Shown piece by piece: positions 16,680 through 25,310 of a stretch of 64,000 bases of DNA. This DNA is from Micromonospora sp. WMMA1363 (GTDB lineage Bacteria > Actinomycetota > Actinomycetes > Mycobacteriales > Micromonosporaceae). The stretch spans positions 1,049,001-1,113,000 of the forward strand of contig NZ_JAUALB010000001.1 of NCBI RefSeq assembly GCF_030345795.1, written 5' to 3'. Both the position numbers and the translations under genes were made by a program. Positions within the stretch are counted from its first letter, which is position 1. Each line of letters begins with the position of its first letter. The notes under the pieces are model-generated. The model made no database searches. It saw only the letters and a list, made by a program, of their open reading frames with translations, and was not told the origin of the DNA.

Positions 16680-19085
16680 GTGACCGTGTTCCCGTTCTCC
16701 GCTGTCCTCGGGATGGCCGACATGGGCCTCGCGCTGCTGCTCAACGCGGTCAGCCCGGCGATCGGCGGGGTGCTCGTCCGGGGCGAGAAGGGCACCGCGA
16801 AGTCCACCGCCGTCCGCGCCCTTGCTGCCCTGCTGCCGCCGGTGGACCGGGTTGTCGGCTGCCGATTCGGCTGCGATCCGGCCCTGCCGGACCTCCGTTG
16901 CCCGGATGGTCCGCACCCGGACGGGCCGGCGGCGGAGCGTCGCCCGGCCGCGTTGGTCGAGTTGCCCGTCGGCGCCGCCGAGGACCGGGTGGTCGGCGCG
17001 CTCGATCTGGAGCGGGTCCTCGCCGAGGGGGTACGCGCGTACGAGCCCGGCCTGCTCGCCGCCGCCCACCGTGGAGTGCTCTACGTTGACGAGGTCAACC
17101 TGCTCCACGACCACCTGGTCGACCTGTTGCTGGACGCCGCGGCCATGGGCCGCTGCCACGTCGAGCGGGAGGGCGTCTCGGTCAGCCACGCCGCCCGGTT
17201 CCTGCTCGTCGGCACGATGAACCCGGAGGAGGGGGAGCTGCGGCCGCAACTGCTCGACCGGTTCGGGCTCACCGTCGAGGTGACGGCCAGCCGGGACCCG
17301 GCCGTGCGGGTGGAGGTGGTCCGCCGCCGGCTCGCCGCTGACGCCGATCCCGCCGGCTTCGCCGCCCGGTGGGCCGAGCCGGATGCGGCCGTCGCCCGCC
17401 GGGTGGCCGACGCCCGGGCCCGGCTCGACCGGGTAGCGCTGACCGATGCCGCGCTGCGGCAGATCGCCGAGGTCTGCGCGGCGTTCGACGTGGACGGGAT
17501 GCGCGCCGACATCGTCACCGCCCGCACCGCCGTCGCCCACGCCGCCTGGCAGGGCCGCGACCGGGTCGGTGTGGAGGACGTCCGGGTGGCGGCCCGGCTC
17601 GCCCTGCCACACCGCCGCCGCCGTGACCCGTTCGACACCCCGGGCCTGGACGAGAAGCGCCTCGACGAGACGTTGCGCCGGGCCGCGGAGGAGTACCCCG
17701 ATGACCCGGAGGACGGTGGGTCGAGCTCCGGCGGGCCGGACGGCGACCCCGGGCCGGACGGTGGTCCCCCCGACGGTGTGGGCCCGACCGGTGGCTCCGG
17801 CGGGGACGGTCCCCGTCCCGACGGTGATGTCGGCGCCGGCGGGTGGTCCGGCGTCGGCGGGTCGAGTGTCCACGACCAGCCCGGTACCGGTGGGTCCGCT
17901 CGGGGTGAAGGCCGTGCCGAGGACGGCGGTCGGCCACAGCTTGACCGGGGCGGCCGGTGGGAACCGCCGCTCTCCCGTGCGGGCTGGCCCGGCGGGTCGG
18001 CCGGGAGCGTACCGGCTGACCATGCCGACGGGGACGCCGACGGCGGGGGGATCGGCGACGACCGCGTCGACGGTGGACCGTCCGGCGGGATCGGGCGCCG
18101 GCGCGGGCCGGCCGGGGAGCGCCGGTCGGGGCGGTCCGACGGCCAGTGCCCGGACGAGAGCAGCGCAGCGGTGGCCGTACCGCAGGGTGGGCTGCGGGCC
18201 CGGTTGTTCACCGCGTCCGGAGTGGGCGAGGGGGTGCCCGGCCGGCGGTCGCGGGCGCGGACCGGGCAGGGGCGCACGACCGGTGCGCGGGTGCCGGCCG
18301 GCCGGTCTTCGGGGCTGCACCTGCCGGCCACGGTTCGGGCCGCCGCACCGCAGCAGGCCGCCCGGGGACGGCTCGGTGGGCCGCTGCGGCTGCGCCCGGC
18401 GGACGTGCGGGAGGCGGTCCGCGAGGGGCGCGAGGGAAACCTGGTGCTGTTCGTCGTGGACGCCAGCGGCTCGATGGGCGCGCGGCAGCGGATGAGCGCG
18501 GTCAAGGGCGCGGTGCTCGCCTTGCTCACCGACGCGTACCAGCGCCGGGACAAGGTCGCCGTGATCGCCTTCCGGGGTACCGGCGCGCAGGTCCTGCTGC
18601 CGGCCACGTCGTCGGTGCTCGCGGCGTCGACCCGGCTGGCCGAGTTACCCACCGGCGGGCGAACGCCGCTCGCGGAGGGCCTGCTCGCCGCCGCCGATCT
18701 GCTCCGCGTGCAGCGCCTGCGGGACCCGCGGCGCCGTCCCCTGGTCCTCGTCGTCACCGACGGCCGCGCCACCGCCGGCGCCGACCCGTTGCACCGGGCC
18801 GAGCGGGCGGCGACCGTGCTGCGCGCCACGGGCGCCCCGTGCGTCGTCGTCGACTGCGAGTCGGGCCCTGTCCGCCTGAACCTGGCGGCCCGCCTCGCCA
18901 CCCACCTGGCCGCCTCGCACCACCCCCTACCCCAGGTCACCACCACCCCGCTCACCACCATCGCCACCGCCCCGTCGCCACGATCACGCGCGTTCCGCCC
19001 CGGGGCGTCGGACGACGGCGGAGAACGGTGGGACCAAGACCACAGGATCGCCGCGACGGCGGCGGCGGGAAGGAGCGCCGTCTGA
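16680..19085 (+). CDS. Cobaltochelatase/Mg-chelatase-type ATPase, fused ChlI-ChlD (AAA+ and vWA)
   Basis: An 801-residue motor subunit for CobN. The N-terminal AAA+ domain shows Walker [10 protein letters not shown] (about 35-43), Walker [10 protein letters not shown] and [20 protein letters not shown] (sensor 1 and Arg finger region). A Gly/Asp/Pro/Ser-rich linker of over 200 residues (about 340-560) joins it to a C-terminal von Willebrand A domain with the MIDAS motif DASGSMG at about residue 594. It thus combines CobS- and CobT-like roles. Start GTG 16680 follows the repeat pair. A TTA codon lies at 18645-18647. The stop shares one base with the cobO start (TGATG). Confidence 0.9.
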   Translation: MTVFPFSAVLGMADMGLALLLNAVSPAIGGVLVRGEKGTAKSTAVRALAALLPPVDRVVGCRFGCDPALPDLRCPDGPHPDGPAAERRPAALVELPVGAAEDRVVGALDLERVLAEGVRAYEPGLLAAAHRGVLYVDEVNLLHDHLVDLLLDAAAMGRCHVEREGVSVSHAARFLLVGTMNPEEGELRPQLLDRFGLTVEVTASRDPAVRVEVVRRRLAADADPAGFAARWAEPDAAVARRVADARARLDRVALTDAALRQIAEVCAAFDVDGMRADIVTARTAVAHAAWQGRDRVGVEDVRVAARLALPHRRRRDPFDTPGLDEKRLDETLRRAAEEYPDDPEDGGSSSGGPDGDPGPDGGPPDGVGPTGGSGGDGPRPDGDVGAGGWSGVGGSSVHDQPGTGGSARGEGRAEDGGRPQLDRGGRWEPPLSRAGWPGGSAGSVPADHADGDADGGGIGDDRVDGGPSGGIGRRRGPAGERRSGRSDGQCPDESSAAVAVPQGGLRARLFTASGVGEGVPGRRSRARTGQGRTTGARVPAGRSSGLHLPATVRAAAPQQAARGRLGGPLRLRPADVREAVREGREGNLVLFVVDASGSMGARQRMSAVKGAVLALLTDAYQRRDKVAVIAFRGTGAQVLLPATSSVLAASTRLAELPTGGRTPLAEGLLAAADLLRVQRLRDPRRRPLVLVVTDGRATAGADPLHRAERAATVLRATGAPCVVVDCESGPVRLNLAARLATHLAASHHPLPQVTTTPLTTIATAPSPRSRAFRPGASDDGGERWDQDHRIAATAAAGRSAV

Positions 19086-19696
19086 TGCCGCAGGGGAAGC
19101 CCTCGCACGTGCCCGCGGACGGGTTGACCACCCGGCAGCGGCGGAACCGGCCGCTACTGATCGTCCACACCGGGCAGATGAAGGGGAAGTCGACCGCCGC
19201 GTTCGGGCTGGCGTTGCGGGCGTGGACCGCAGGGCTCCCGATCGGGGTGTTCCAGTTCGTCAAGAGCGCCAAGTGGCGGGTGGGGGAGGAGAACGCCTTC
19301 CGCGCGCTCGGCGAGGTCCACACGCGTACCGGCCAGGGCGCCCCGGTCAGCTGGCACAAGATGGGTGAGGGCTGGTCGTGGATCCAACGTGGCGGCGAGG
19401 CCGACCATGCGGCCGACGCCCGCGAGGGGTGGCGGCAGATCCAGCGTGACCTGGCCGCCGAGCGGTACGGCCTGTACGTGCTCGACGAGTTCACCTACCC
19501 CATGGCGTGGGGTTGGGTGGACGTGGCCGAGGTGGTCGCCACCCTCGCCACCCGTCCCGGTTTCCAGCACGTCGTCATCACCGGCCGCGATGCCGACCCG
19601 CGCCTGGTCGCCGCCGCCGACCTGGTTGCCGAGCTGACGAAGGTCAAGCATCCGATGGACACCGGCCAGAAGGGCCAGAAAGGCATCGAGTGGTGA
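19085..19696 (+). CDS. cobO: Cob(I)yrinic acid a,c-diamide adenosyltransferase CobO
   Basis: A 203-residue P-loop protein of the CobO/BtuR family, which transfers the adenosyl group of ATP to cob(I)yrinic acid a,c-diamide or cobinamide. The phosphate-binding loop is VHTGQMKGKSTAAFGLALRA (about residues 27-46), and YVLDEFTYPMAWGWV and HVVITGRDADPRLVAAADLV are family motifs. The C-terminus MDTGQKGQKGIEW is typical. It starts one base into the preceding stop (TGATG) and overlaps cobB by 4 nt, so it is tightly coupled. Confidence 0.95.
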   Translation: MPQGKPSHVPADGLTTRQRRNRPLLIVHTGQMKGKSTAAFGLALRAWTAGLPIGVFQFVKSAKWRVGEENAFRALGEVHTRTGQGAPVSWHKMGEGWSWIQRGGEADHAADAREGWRQIQRDLAAERYGLYVLDEFTYPMAWGWVDVAEVVATLATRPGFQHVVITGRDADPRLVAAADLVAELTKVKHPMDTGQKGQKGIEW

Positions 19697-21165
19697 GCAT
19701 CGCGGGCTTTGCTCCGAGCCCCGGAGTCGCCGGCGGGTCGGGCGGGACCACGCCGGACCAGGCCCGTGCGGGAGCGGATCCGGCCGCGCCGGCTTCCGCG
19801 GTGACCGGCGCTCCGGCTACGCCGTGGGCGTTGCCCCGGGTGGTGGTCGCCGCGCCGGCCAGTGGGCACGGCAAGACCACGGTCGCCACCGGGCTGCTCG
19901 CCGCGCTGCGCCGCCGAGGCCTCGCGGTCAGTCCGCACAAGGTCGGCCCGGACTACATCGACCCCGGCTACCACGCGCTCGCCGCCGGCCGGCCCGGTCG
20001 TAACCTCGACCCCTGGCTGGTCGGCCCGGAACGGATCGCCCCGCTGCTGCGGCACGCCGCGAGCGCGCCCACGCCGGCCGACATCGCGGTGATCGAGGGG
20101 GTCATGGGACTGCACGACGGTGCCGTCGGCCGTCGCGGCTTCGCCTCCACCGCCCACGTCGCCCGGTTGGTCGGTGCGCCCGTACTGCTGGTGCTGGATA
20201 CCACCGCGCAGGGGCGCAGCGCCGCCGCCCTGGTACTCGGGATGCGGGCGTTCGATCCGGGCGTGCGGACCGGCGGGGTGATCCTCAACCGGGTCGGCTC
20301 GCCCCGGCACGAGTCGCTGCTGCGCGATGCGCTCGCCGAGGTCGGCGTACCGGTGCTGGGCGCGATCAGCCGGGTCGCCGAGGTGGCCGCCCCGTCCCGG
20401 CACCTCGGACTGGTGCCGGTCGCCGAGCGGGCCCCCGAGGCAATCGCCATGGTCGACGCGTTGGCCGCGCTGGTCGAGTCCGCCGTGGACCTTGACGGTG
20501 TGTTCGACCTGGCCCGCAGCGCTCCGCCGCTGACCACCCCGGAGTGGGATCCGGCCGTGGCCGTTGGGGGCCCCGCGGGGGCCGTGCGTCCAGTGGTCGC
20601 GGTCGCCGCCGGCCCGGCCTTCACCTTCGGGTACGCCGAGACGAGCGAGTTGCTCGCCGCCGCCGGCGCGGTTGTCGTCCCGTTCGACCCGCTGCGCGAC
20701 CCGGCGCTGCCGACCGGCACCCGTGCGATCGTGATCGGCGGCGGTTTCCCCGAGTTGCACGTCGAAGCCCTCGCCGCCAACACCGGGCTGCGCGCCGACC
20801 TCGCCGCGTTCGACGGGCCGGTGGTGGCCGAGTGCGCCGGCCTGCTTTATCTGGGGCGCGAGTTGGACGGCGTGCCGATGTGCGGCCGGCTCGCGCTGAC
20901 CGCCCGGATGACCGGCCGGCTCACCGTCGGCTATCGGGACGCCGTCGCCGCCGCCGACTCCCCGGTGCACACCGAGGGCGAACCGGTACGCGGCCACGAG
21001 TTCCATCGCACGGTCACCGACCCCGGCCACGGCGACCGGCCGGCGTGGCGCTGGACCGGCGCCGAGCACGGCTTCGTCTCCGGCCCGGTGCACGCCTCCT
21101 ATCTGCACACCCACTGGGCGGGGCGACCCCAGGTGGCCCGGCGGCTGGTCGAGGCGGCCGGGTGA
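19693..21165 (+). CDS. cobB: Cobyrinate / hydrogenobyrinate a,c-diamide synthase CobB
   Basis: A 490-residue glutamine-dependent amidotransferase (CobB/CbiA). The N-terminal synthetase domain has the P-loop APASGHGKTTVATGLLAALR and KVGPDYIDPGYH. The C-terminal class I glutaminase-like domain carries its nucleophile in VVAECAGLLYLG (Cys about 381) and the closing His in SYLHTHW. It amidates the a and c side chains using ATP. GTG 19693 is used because it overlaps the cobO stop (GTGA). The first 45 residues are a variable Gly/Ala/Pro-rich extension before the conserved domain. Confidence 0.95.
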   Translation: MSIAGFAPSPGVAGGSGGTTPDQARAGADPAAPASAVTGAPATPWALPRVVVAAPASGHGKTTVATGLLAALRRRGLAVSPHKVGPDYIDPGYHALAAGRPGRNLDPWLVGPERIAPLLRHAASAPTPADIAVIEGVMGLHDGAVGRRGFASTAHVARLVGAPVLLVLDTTAQGRSAAALVLGMRAFDPGVRTGGVILNRVGSPRHESLLRDALAEVGVPVLGAISRVAEVAAPSRHLGLVPVAERAPEAIAMVDALAALVESAVDLDGVFDLARSAPPLTTPEWDPAVAVGGPAGAVRPVVAVAAGPAFTFGYAETSELLAAAGAVVVPFDPLRDPALPTGTRAIVIGGGFPELHVEALAANTGLRADLAAFDGPVVAECAGLLYLGRELDGVPMCGRLALTARMTGRLTVGYRDAVAAADSPVHTEGEPVRGHEFHRTVTDPGHGDRPAWRWTGAEHGFVSGPVHASYLHTHWAGRPQVARRLVEAAG

Positions 21166-21911
21166 CCGCCACGCTGATCGGGATCGGGGTGGGCCCCGGC
21201 GACCCGGAACTACTCACCCTGCGCGCGGTACGGGTGCTGCGCGAGGCGGAGCTGGTGTTCGTCCCGGTGCTGGACCGGTACGGCGCCGACGGCGCCGCCG
21301 CTCCCGGCCGGGCCGAGTCCACCGTCACCCCGCACGTCCCGCCGGATCGACTGCGCCGGCTGCCGTTCGCCCTCGACGATCGGGGCGGGGTGACCGCCCG
21401 CCGGGAACGAGCCTGGGACGGCGCCGCCCGGGCGGTGGTCGCCGCCGTCGACGGCGGCGCCCAGACGATGGCCTTCGCCACGATCGGCGACCCCAACGTG
21501 TACTCCACCTTCGGATACCTGGCGCAGACCATTCAGGCCTGGCGGGCCGACATCACCGTCCGGACCGTCCCGGGCATCACCGCGATGCAGGAACTCGCGG
21601 CCCGCAGCGGCGTGCCGCTCTGCGAGGGGCGGGAACCGCTCACGCTGCTGCCGGCCACCGCCGGCCTGGCGCTCTTCGCCGACGCGGTGTCCGGTCCGGG
21701 CACCGTTGTCGCCTACAAGGGCTGGCGCCGTCACCCCGAGCTGCTCGCCGAGCTGCGCCGACAGGGCCGGCTCGGCGACGCGGTGCTCGGCCGGGGGCTC
21801 GGCCTGCCCGGCGAGCACGTCGGGCCGGCCGCCGAGGCCGCCGACGACCTGCCGTACCTGTCGACGCTGTTGGTCCCGGCCCGCCGGGACCAGCGGGGAG
21901 GGAAGCTGTGA
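21162..21911 (+). CDS. cobI: Precorrin-2 C20-methyltransferase CobI
   Basis: A 249-residue SAM-dependent tetrapyrrole methylase of the CobI/CbiL type, methylating C20 of precorrin-2 or its cobalt form. The N-terminal IGIGVGPGDPELLTLRAVRV (SAM loop), FATIGDPNVYSTFGYLAQT and VPGITAMQELAARSGVPL motifs are all present. It starts at GTG overlapping the cobB stop by 4 nt and ends overlapping the cobM start. Whether it takes the metal-free or cobalt substrate cannot be read directly; the presence of CbiX downstream favours a cobalt intermediate. Confidence 0.93.
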   Translation: MTATLIGIGVGPGDPELLTLRAVRVLREAELVFVPVLDRYGADGAAAPGRAESTVTPHVPPDRLRRLPFALDDRGGVTARRERAWDGAARAVVAAVDGGAQTMAFATIGDPNVYSTFGYLAQTIQAWRADITVRTVPGITAMQELAARSGVPLCEGREPLTLLPATAGLALFADAVSGPGTVVAYKGWRRHPELLAELRRQGRLGDAVLGRGLGLPGEHVGPAAEAADDLPYLSTLLVPARRDQRGGKL

Positions 21912-22786
21912 CCAGCGGAACCGTGTGGTTCGTCGGCGCCGGACCCGGCGCGGCCGACCTGCTGACCCTGCGCGCCGCCCGGGTGATCGCCGCCGCCGAC
22001 GTGGTGGTGTGGGCGGCCAGCCTGGTACACGCCGACGTGCTTGCCCACGCCCGGCCGGACGCCGAGATCGTCGACTCCTCGCAGTTGCCGATCGAGGGGG
22101 TGTTGCCGCTGTACCGGCGGGCCGCCGACGCGGGGCTGACCGTGGCCCGGATCCACTCCGGGGACCCGGCCCTGTGGGGGGCGATGCAGGAACAGCTCGA
22201 CCTGTGCCGGGCGCTCGGCCTGGCGGTGGAGGTGGTACCCGGCGTCTCCGCGTTCACCGCAGTCGCCGCGCTTGTCGGCCGGGAGCTGACCATCCCTGAG
22301 GTCGCCCAGTCGGTGATCCTCACCCGACTGGAGGGTGGGCGGACGCCGATGCCGCCGGGTGAGCGGGTCCGCGAGTTCGCCCGGCACGGCACCACGATGG
22401 CGCTGTTCCTCTCCGCCGCCCGCTCCTCGCAGGTGCAGGCCGAGCTGCTGGCTGGAGGGTATCCGGCGGACACCCCGGCGGTCGTCGCGTATCAGGCGAC
22501 CTGGCCGGACGAGGTGGTGGTGCGCTGCACCGTCGGCACGCTGGCCGCCACGGTCAAGGAACGCCGCCTGTGGAAGCACACGCTCTTCTTGGTCGGGCCG
22601 GCCCTGGCCGCGTCCGGTACCCGCTCGCATCTGTACCACCCCGGGCACTTCCACACCTACCGCCGGGCCGAGCCGGCTGCCCGGGCCGCACTGCGTCGGT
22701 CCCGCGCCGGGGGCGTCGCGCCGCCGGCCGCCGCCGACGCGTTCGATGCGGACGGCGAGGTGCGCGGCGGGGGCGGGGCGACGTGA
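21908..22786 (+). CDS. cobM: Precorrin-4 / cobalt-precorrin-4 C11-methyltransferase CobM
   Basis: A 292-residue tetrapyrrole methylase. VWFVGAGPGAADLLTLRAAR is the SAM-binding start, VDSSQLPIEGVLPLY and IHSGDPALWGAMQEQLDLC are CobM/CbiF-specific, and VVPGVSAFTAVAALVGREL follows. It methylates C11. The last roughly 30 residues are an Ala/Arg/Gly-rich tail not needed for the fold. Start GTG overlaps the cobI stop; the stop overlaps the cbiD ATG by one base (TGATG). Confidence 0.93.
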   Translation: MTSGTVWFVGAGPGAADLLTLRAARVIAAADVVVWAASLVHADVLAHARPDAEIVDSSQLPIEGVLPLYRRAADAGLTVARIHSGDPALWGAMQEQLDLCRALGLAVEVVPGVSAFTAVAALVGRELTIPEVAQSVILTRLEGGRTPMPPGERVREFARHGTTMALFLSAARSSQVQAELLAGGYPADTPAVVAYQATWPDEVVVRCTVGTLAATVKERRLWKHTLFLVGPALAASGTRSHLYHPGHFHTYRRAEPAARAALRRSRAGGVAPPAAADAFDADGEVRGGGGAT

Positions 22787-23940
22787 TGGCTGACCACCTG
22801 CCACCGTTGCGGGAACCGGACCTTCCGCGCACCGCGAAGGTCCGGCCGACCGCGCTGCGCACCGGCTGGACCACCGGCGCCTGCGCGGCGGCGGCGGCGA
22901 AGGCCGCGCTGACCGCGCTGGTCACCGGTGTGCCGGCGGTGGAGGTGGAGATCGGGCTGCCGGCCGGCCGGCGGGTGCGCTTCCCGGTGGCCCGCTGCGA
23001 CCTGGACGCGGTTGTCCGGCCGGCACAGGCCGAGGCGGTGGTGGTCAAGGACGCCGGTGACGACCCGGACGTCACGCACGGTGCGGAACTGACCGCCACC
23101 GTGGCCTGGTGTGAGGTCCCCGGTCTGGCGCTGGAGGGCGGGCCCGGGGTCGGCACCGTGACGAAGCCGGGGCTGGGACTGCCGGTCGGCGGCCCGGCGA
23201 TCAACGACACTCCGCGCCGGATGATCGGAGAGGCGGTCGGCGAGGTGGTCGATGTGGCAACGGTCGGCGTCCGTGTGGTGATCAGCGTGCCCGGCGGCGA
23301 GATCATGGCGCGCCGGACCACCAATCGCCGGCTCGGCATCCTCGGCGGCATCTCCATCCTCGGCACGACCGGGATCGTCCGCCCCTTCTCCACCGCTTCC
23401 TGGCGGGCGAGCGTCGTGCAGGCGGTGCGGGTGACGGCGGCCCAGGGCGAGCGGACGGTGGTGCTGTGCACGGGGGGTCGGACCGAGCGGGCCGCACGGA
23501 CGCTGCTGCCGACGTTGCCCGAGGTGTGCTTCGTGGAGGTCGGCGACTTCACGGGCGCGGCGGTCACCGCGGCGGTGGCGGACGGCCTGACCGGGGTGGT
23601 CTTCGTGGGCATGGCCGGCAAGCTGGCCAAGCTCGCCGCGGGGGTGCTGATGACCCACTACACCCGCTCGAAGGTGGACCTGTCGCTGCTCGGGGCGGTC
23701 ACCGCCGAGGCCGGTGGGAACGAGCGCCTGGTCGCCGCGGTCAGTACGGCCAACACCGGCCGGCACGCGTACGAGCTGTGGGAGGCCGCCGGTCTGCTCG
23801 GTGCCGCCGGTGACCTGCTCTGTCACCGGGTCCGGGCGGTGCTGCGGCGGTTCGCCGGGGACGCGGTCGCCGTCGACGTGGCCCTGGTGGACTTCGCCGG
23901 ATCCCGGGTCGTCGCCTCCTCCGGGCGGTGGGTGGCGTGA
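22786..23940 (+). CDS. cbiD: Cobalt-precorrin-5B C1-methyltransferase CbiD
   Basis: A 384-residue CbiD protein, recognisable from LRTGWTTGACAAAAAKAAL near the N-terminus, VVKDAGDDPDVTHGAEL and TRSKVDLSLLGAV, with GMAGKLAKLAAGVLMTHY before it. CbiD methylates C1 in the cobalt-early (anaerobic-type) branch, so it is a marker for that chemistry rather than the oxygen-dependent CobF route. It begins in a TGATG overlap and overlaps cobL by 4 nt. Confidence 0.93.
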   Translation: MADHLPPLREPDLPRTAKVRPTALRTGWTTGACAAAAAKAALTALVTGVPAVEVEIGLPAGRRVRFPVARCDLDAVVRPAQAEAVVVKDAGDDPDVTHGAELTATVAWCEVPGLALEGGPGVGTVTKPGLGLPVGGPAINDTPRRMIGEAVGEVVDVATVGVRVVISVPGGEIMARRTTNRRLGILGGISILGTTGIVRPFSTASWRASVVQAVRVTAAQGERTVVLCTGGRTERAARTLLPTLPEVCFVEVGDFTGAAVTAAVADGLTGVVFVGMAGKLAKLAAGVLMTHYTRSKVDLSLLGAVTAEAGGNERLVAAVSTANTGRHAYELWEAAGLLGAAGDLLCHRVRAVLRRFAGDAVAVDVALVDFAGSRVVASSGRWVA

Positions 23941-25310
23941 CCGCCGCCGGTGGACGTCACGGCGTGCCCGCCGCCGGCGCTGACCGGAGCGTGCCGGTCG
24001 CTGACAGCGGCCCGGTGGTGCGCGGGGTCGAACCGGAGCCGCACCCCGTCGGATCGGCCGCGACGCCCGCACCGGAACGTGCCGTGGCCTCCGACGCGGC
24101 CGTGACCGTGGTCGGGGTGGACGCCGCTGGCAACCCGCCGCATCCTGGGCTCGCCGCCGCCCTGTCGCGCGCGGGACTCGTGGTCGGCGCGGCTCGGCAC
24201 CTGGCCGCGACGCCGGTGCCGCCCGGAGTGGAGACGCTGCTCCTCGGTGCAGTGGCCCCCGCCCTCGACCGGCTCGGGACCGCGGTTGCGGCGGGCACCC
24301 CGGCCGTGGTGCTGGCCAGTGCCGATCCGGGGTTCTTCGGGATCGTGCGGCGGCTGCGGGTGGCTGGCCTTCCGGTGCGGGTGCTGCCAGCGGTGTCCAG
24401 CGTGGCGGCCGCGTTCGGCCGAGTCGGCCTGCCCTGGGACGGCGCGGCTGTGGTCACCGCCCACGGGCGGGATCCGCGGGCGGCGCTCAACGCCTGTCGG
24501 GCGCTACCACTCGTCGCCGTGTTGACCGCTCCGGGTGCGGGCGCCGCCGAACTCGCCGCCGGTCTGGTCGGCTGGCCGCGCACGCTGGTGGTGGCCGAGC
24601 ACCTGGGCACCGACGCCGAACGGATCACCTGGACGACGCCGGAGGAGGGCGGCGCCCGCGCCTGGGCCGACCCGCACGTCCTGCTCAGCATCGCCGCCGG
24701 CGGGCCGCACGCGAGGGTGGACGCGGCGCGGGCCGACAACCAGCCGGCCGCCGCGCCGACCGGCGGGTGGGCGTTGCCCGAGAGCGCGTACGCGCACCGC
24801 GATTCCATGGTCACGAAGGCGGAGGCGCGCGCTCTCGTGGTGGCCCGGTTGCGTCCCCGGCTGGGCCGACTGGTCTGGGATGTTGGCGCGGGCAGCGGTT
24901 CGGTCGGCGTCGAGTGCGCGCTGCTCGGTGCCGCGGTCGTGGCGATCGAGCGGGATCCGGCGGCGGTGGCGCTGGTCCGGGCCAACGCCGCCCGACACGG
25001 CGTCGAGGTGCGGCTGGTGCCCGGCTCCGCCCCGGACGCCCTGGCCGGGCTGCCCGAACCGGACGCGGTCTTCGTCGGCGGCGGCGGCAGCGAGGTGCTC
25101 GCGGCTGTCGCGGCGCTTCGCCCGCCGCGGATCGTCGTCGCGCTCGCCGCGCTGGACCGGATAGTCCCGGCCCGGAACCTGCTGCGGGAGTCCGGCTACG
25201 TCGTGCACGGTGTGCAACTGTCCGCCGCTCGCCTCGCCGATCTGCCGGGCGGGTCGGTCCGCCTCGCGGCCGCCAACCCGGTGGTCGTGCTCACCGGGGA
25301 GCGGCCGTGA
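23937..25310 (+). CDS. cobL: Precorrin-6Y C5,15-methyltransferase (decarboxylating) CobL, CbiE-CbiT fusion
   Basis: A 457-residue bifunctional enzyme. Residues about 50-250 form the CbiE tetrapyrrole methylase (VTVVGVDAAGNPPHPGL, VLASADPGFFGIVRRL, LPAVSSVAAAFGRVGL). Residues about 280-455 form the CbiT class I methyltransferase with the SAM motif LVWDVGAGSGSVGVECALLG. Together they methylate C5 and C15 and decarboxylate the acetate side chain at C12. GTG 23937 overlaps the cbiD stop. The first roughly 45 residues are a low-complexity extension. The CbiE glycine loop is a little degenerate (GVDAAGN). Confidence 0.9.
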   Translation: MTAAGGRHGVPAAGADRSVPVADSGPVVRGVEPEPHPVGSAATPAPERAVASDAAVTVVGVDAAGNPPHPGLAAALSRAGLVVGAARHLAATPVPPGVETLLLGAVAPALDRLGTAVAAGTPAVVLASADPGFFGIVRRLRVAGLPVRVLPAVSSVAAAFGRVGLPWDGAAVVTAHGRDPRAALNACRALPLVAVLTAPGAGAAELAAGLVGWPRTLVVAEHLGTDAERITWTTPEEGGARAWADPHVLLSIAAGGPHARVDAARADNQPAAAPTGGWALPESAYAHRDSMVTKAEARALVVARLRPRLGRLVWDVGAGSGSVGVECALLGAAVVAIERDPAAVALVRANAARHGVEVRLVPGSAPDALAGLPEPDAVFVGGGGSEVLAAVAALRPPRIVVALAALDRIVPARNLLRESGYVVHGVQLSAARLADLPGGSVRLAAANPVVVLTGERP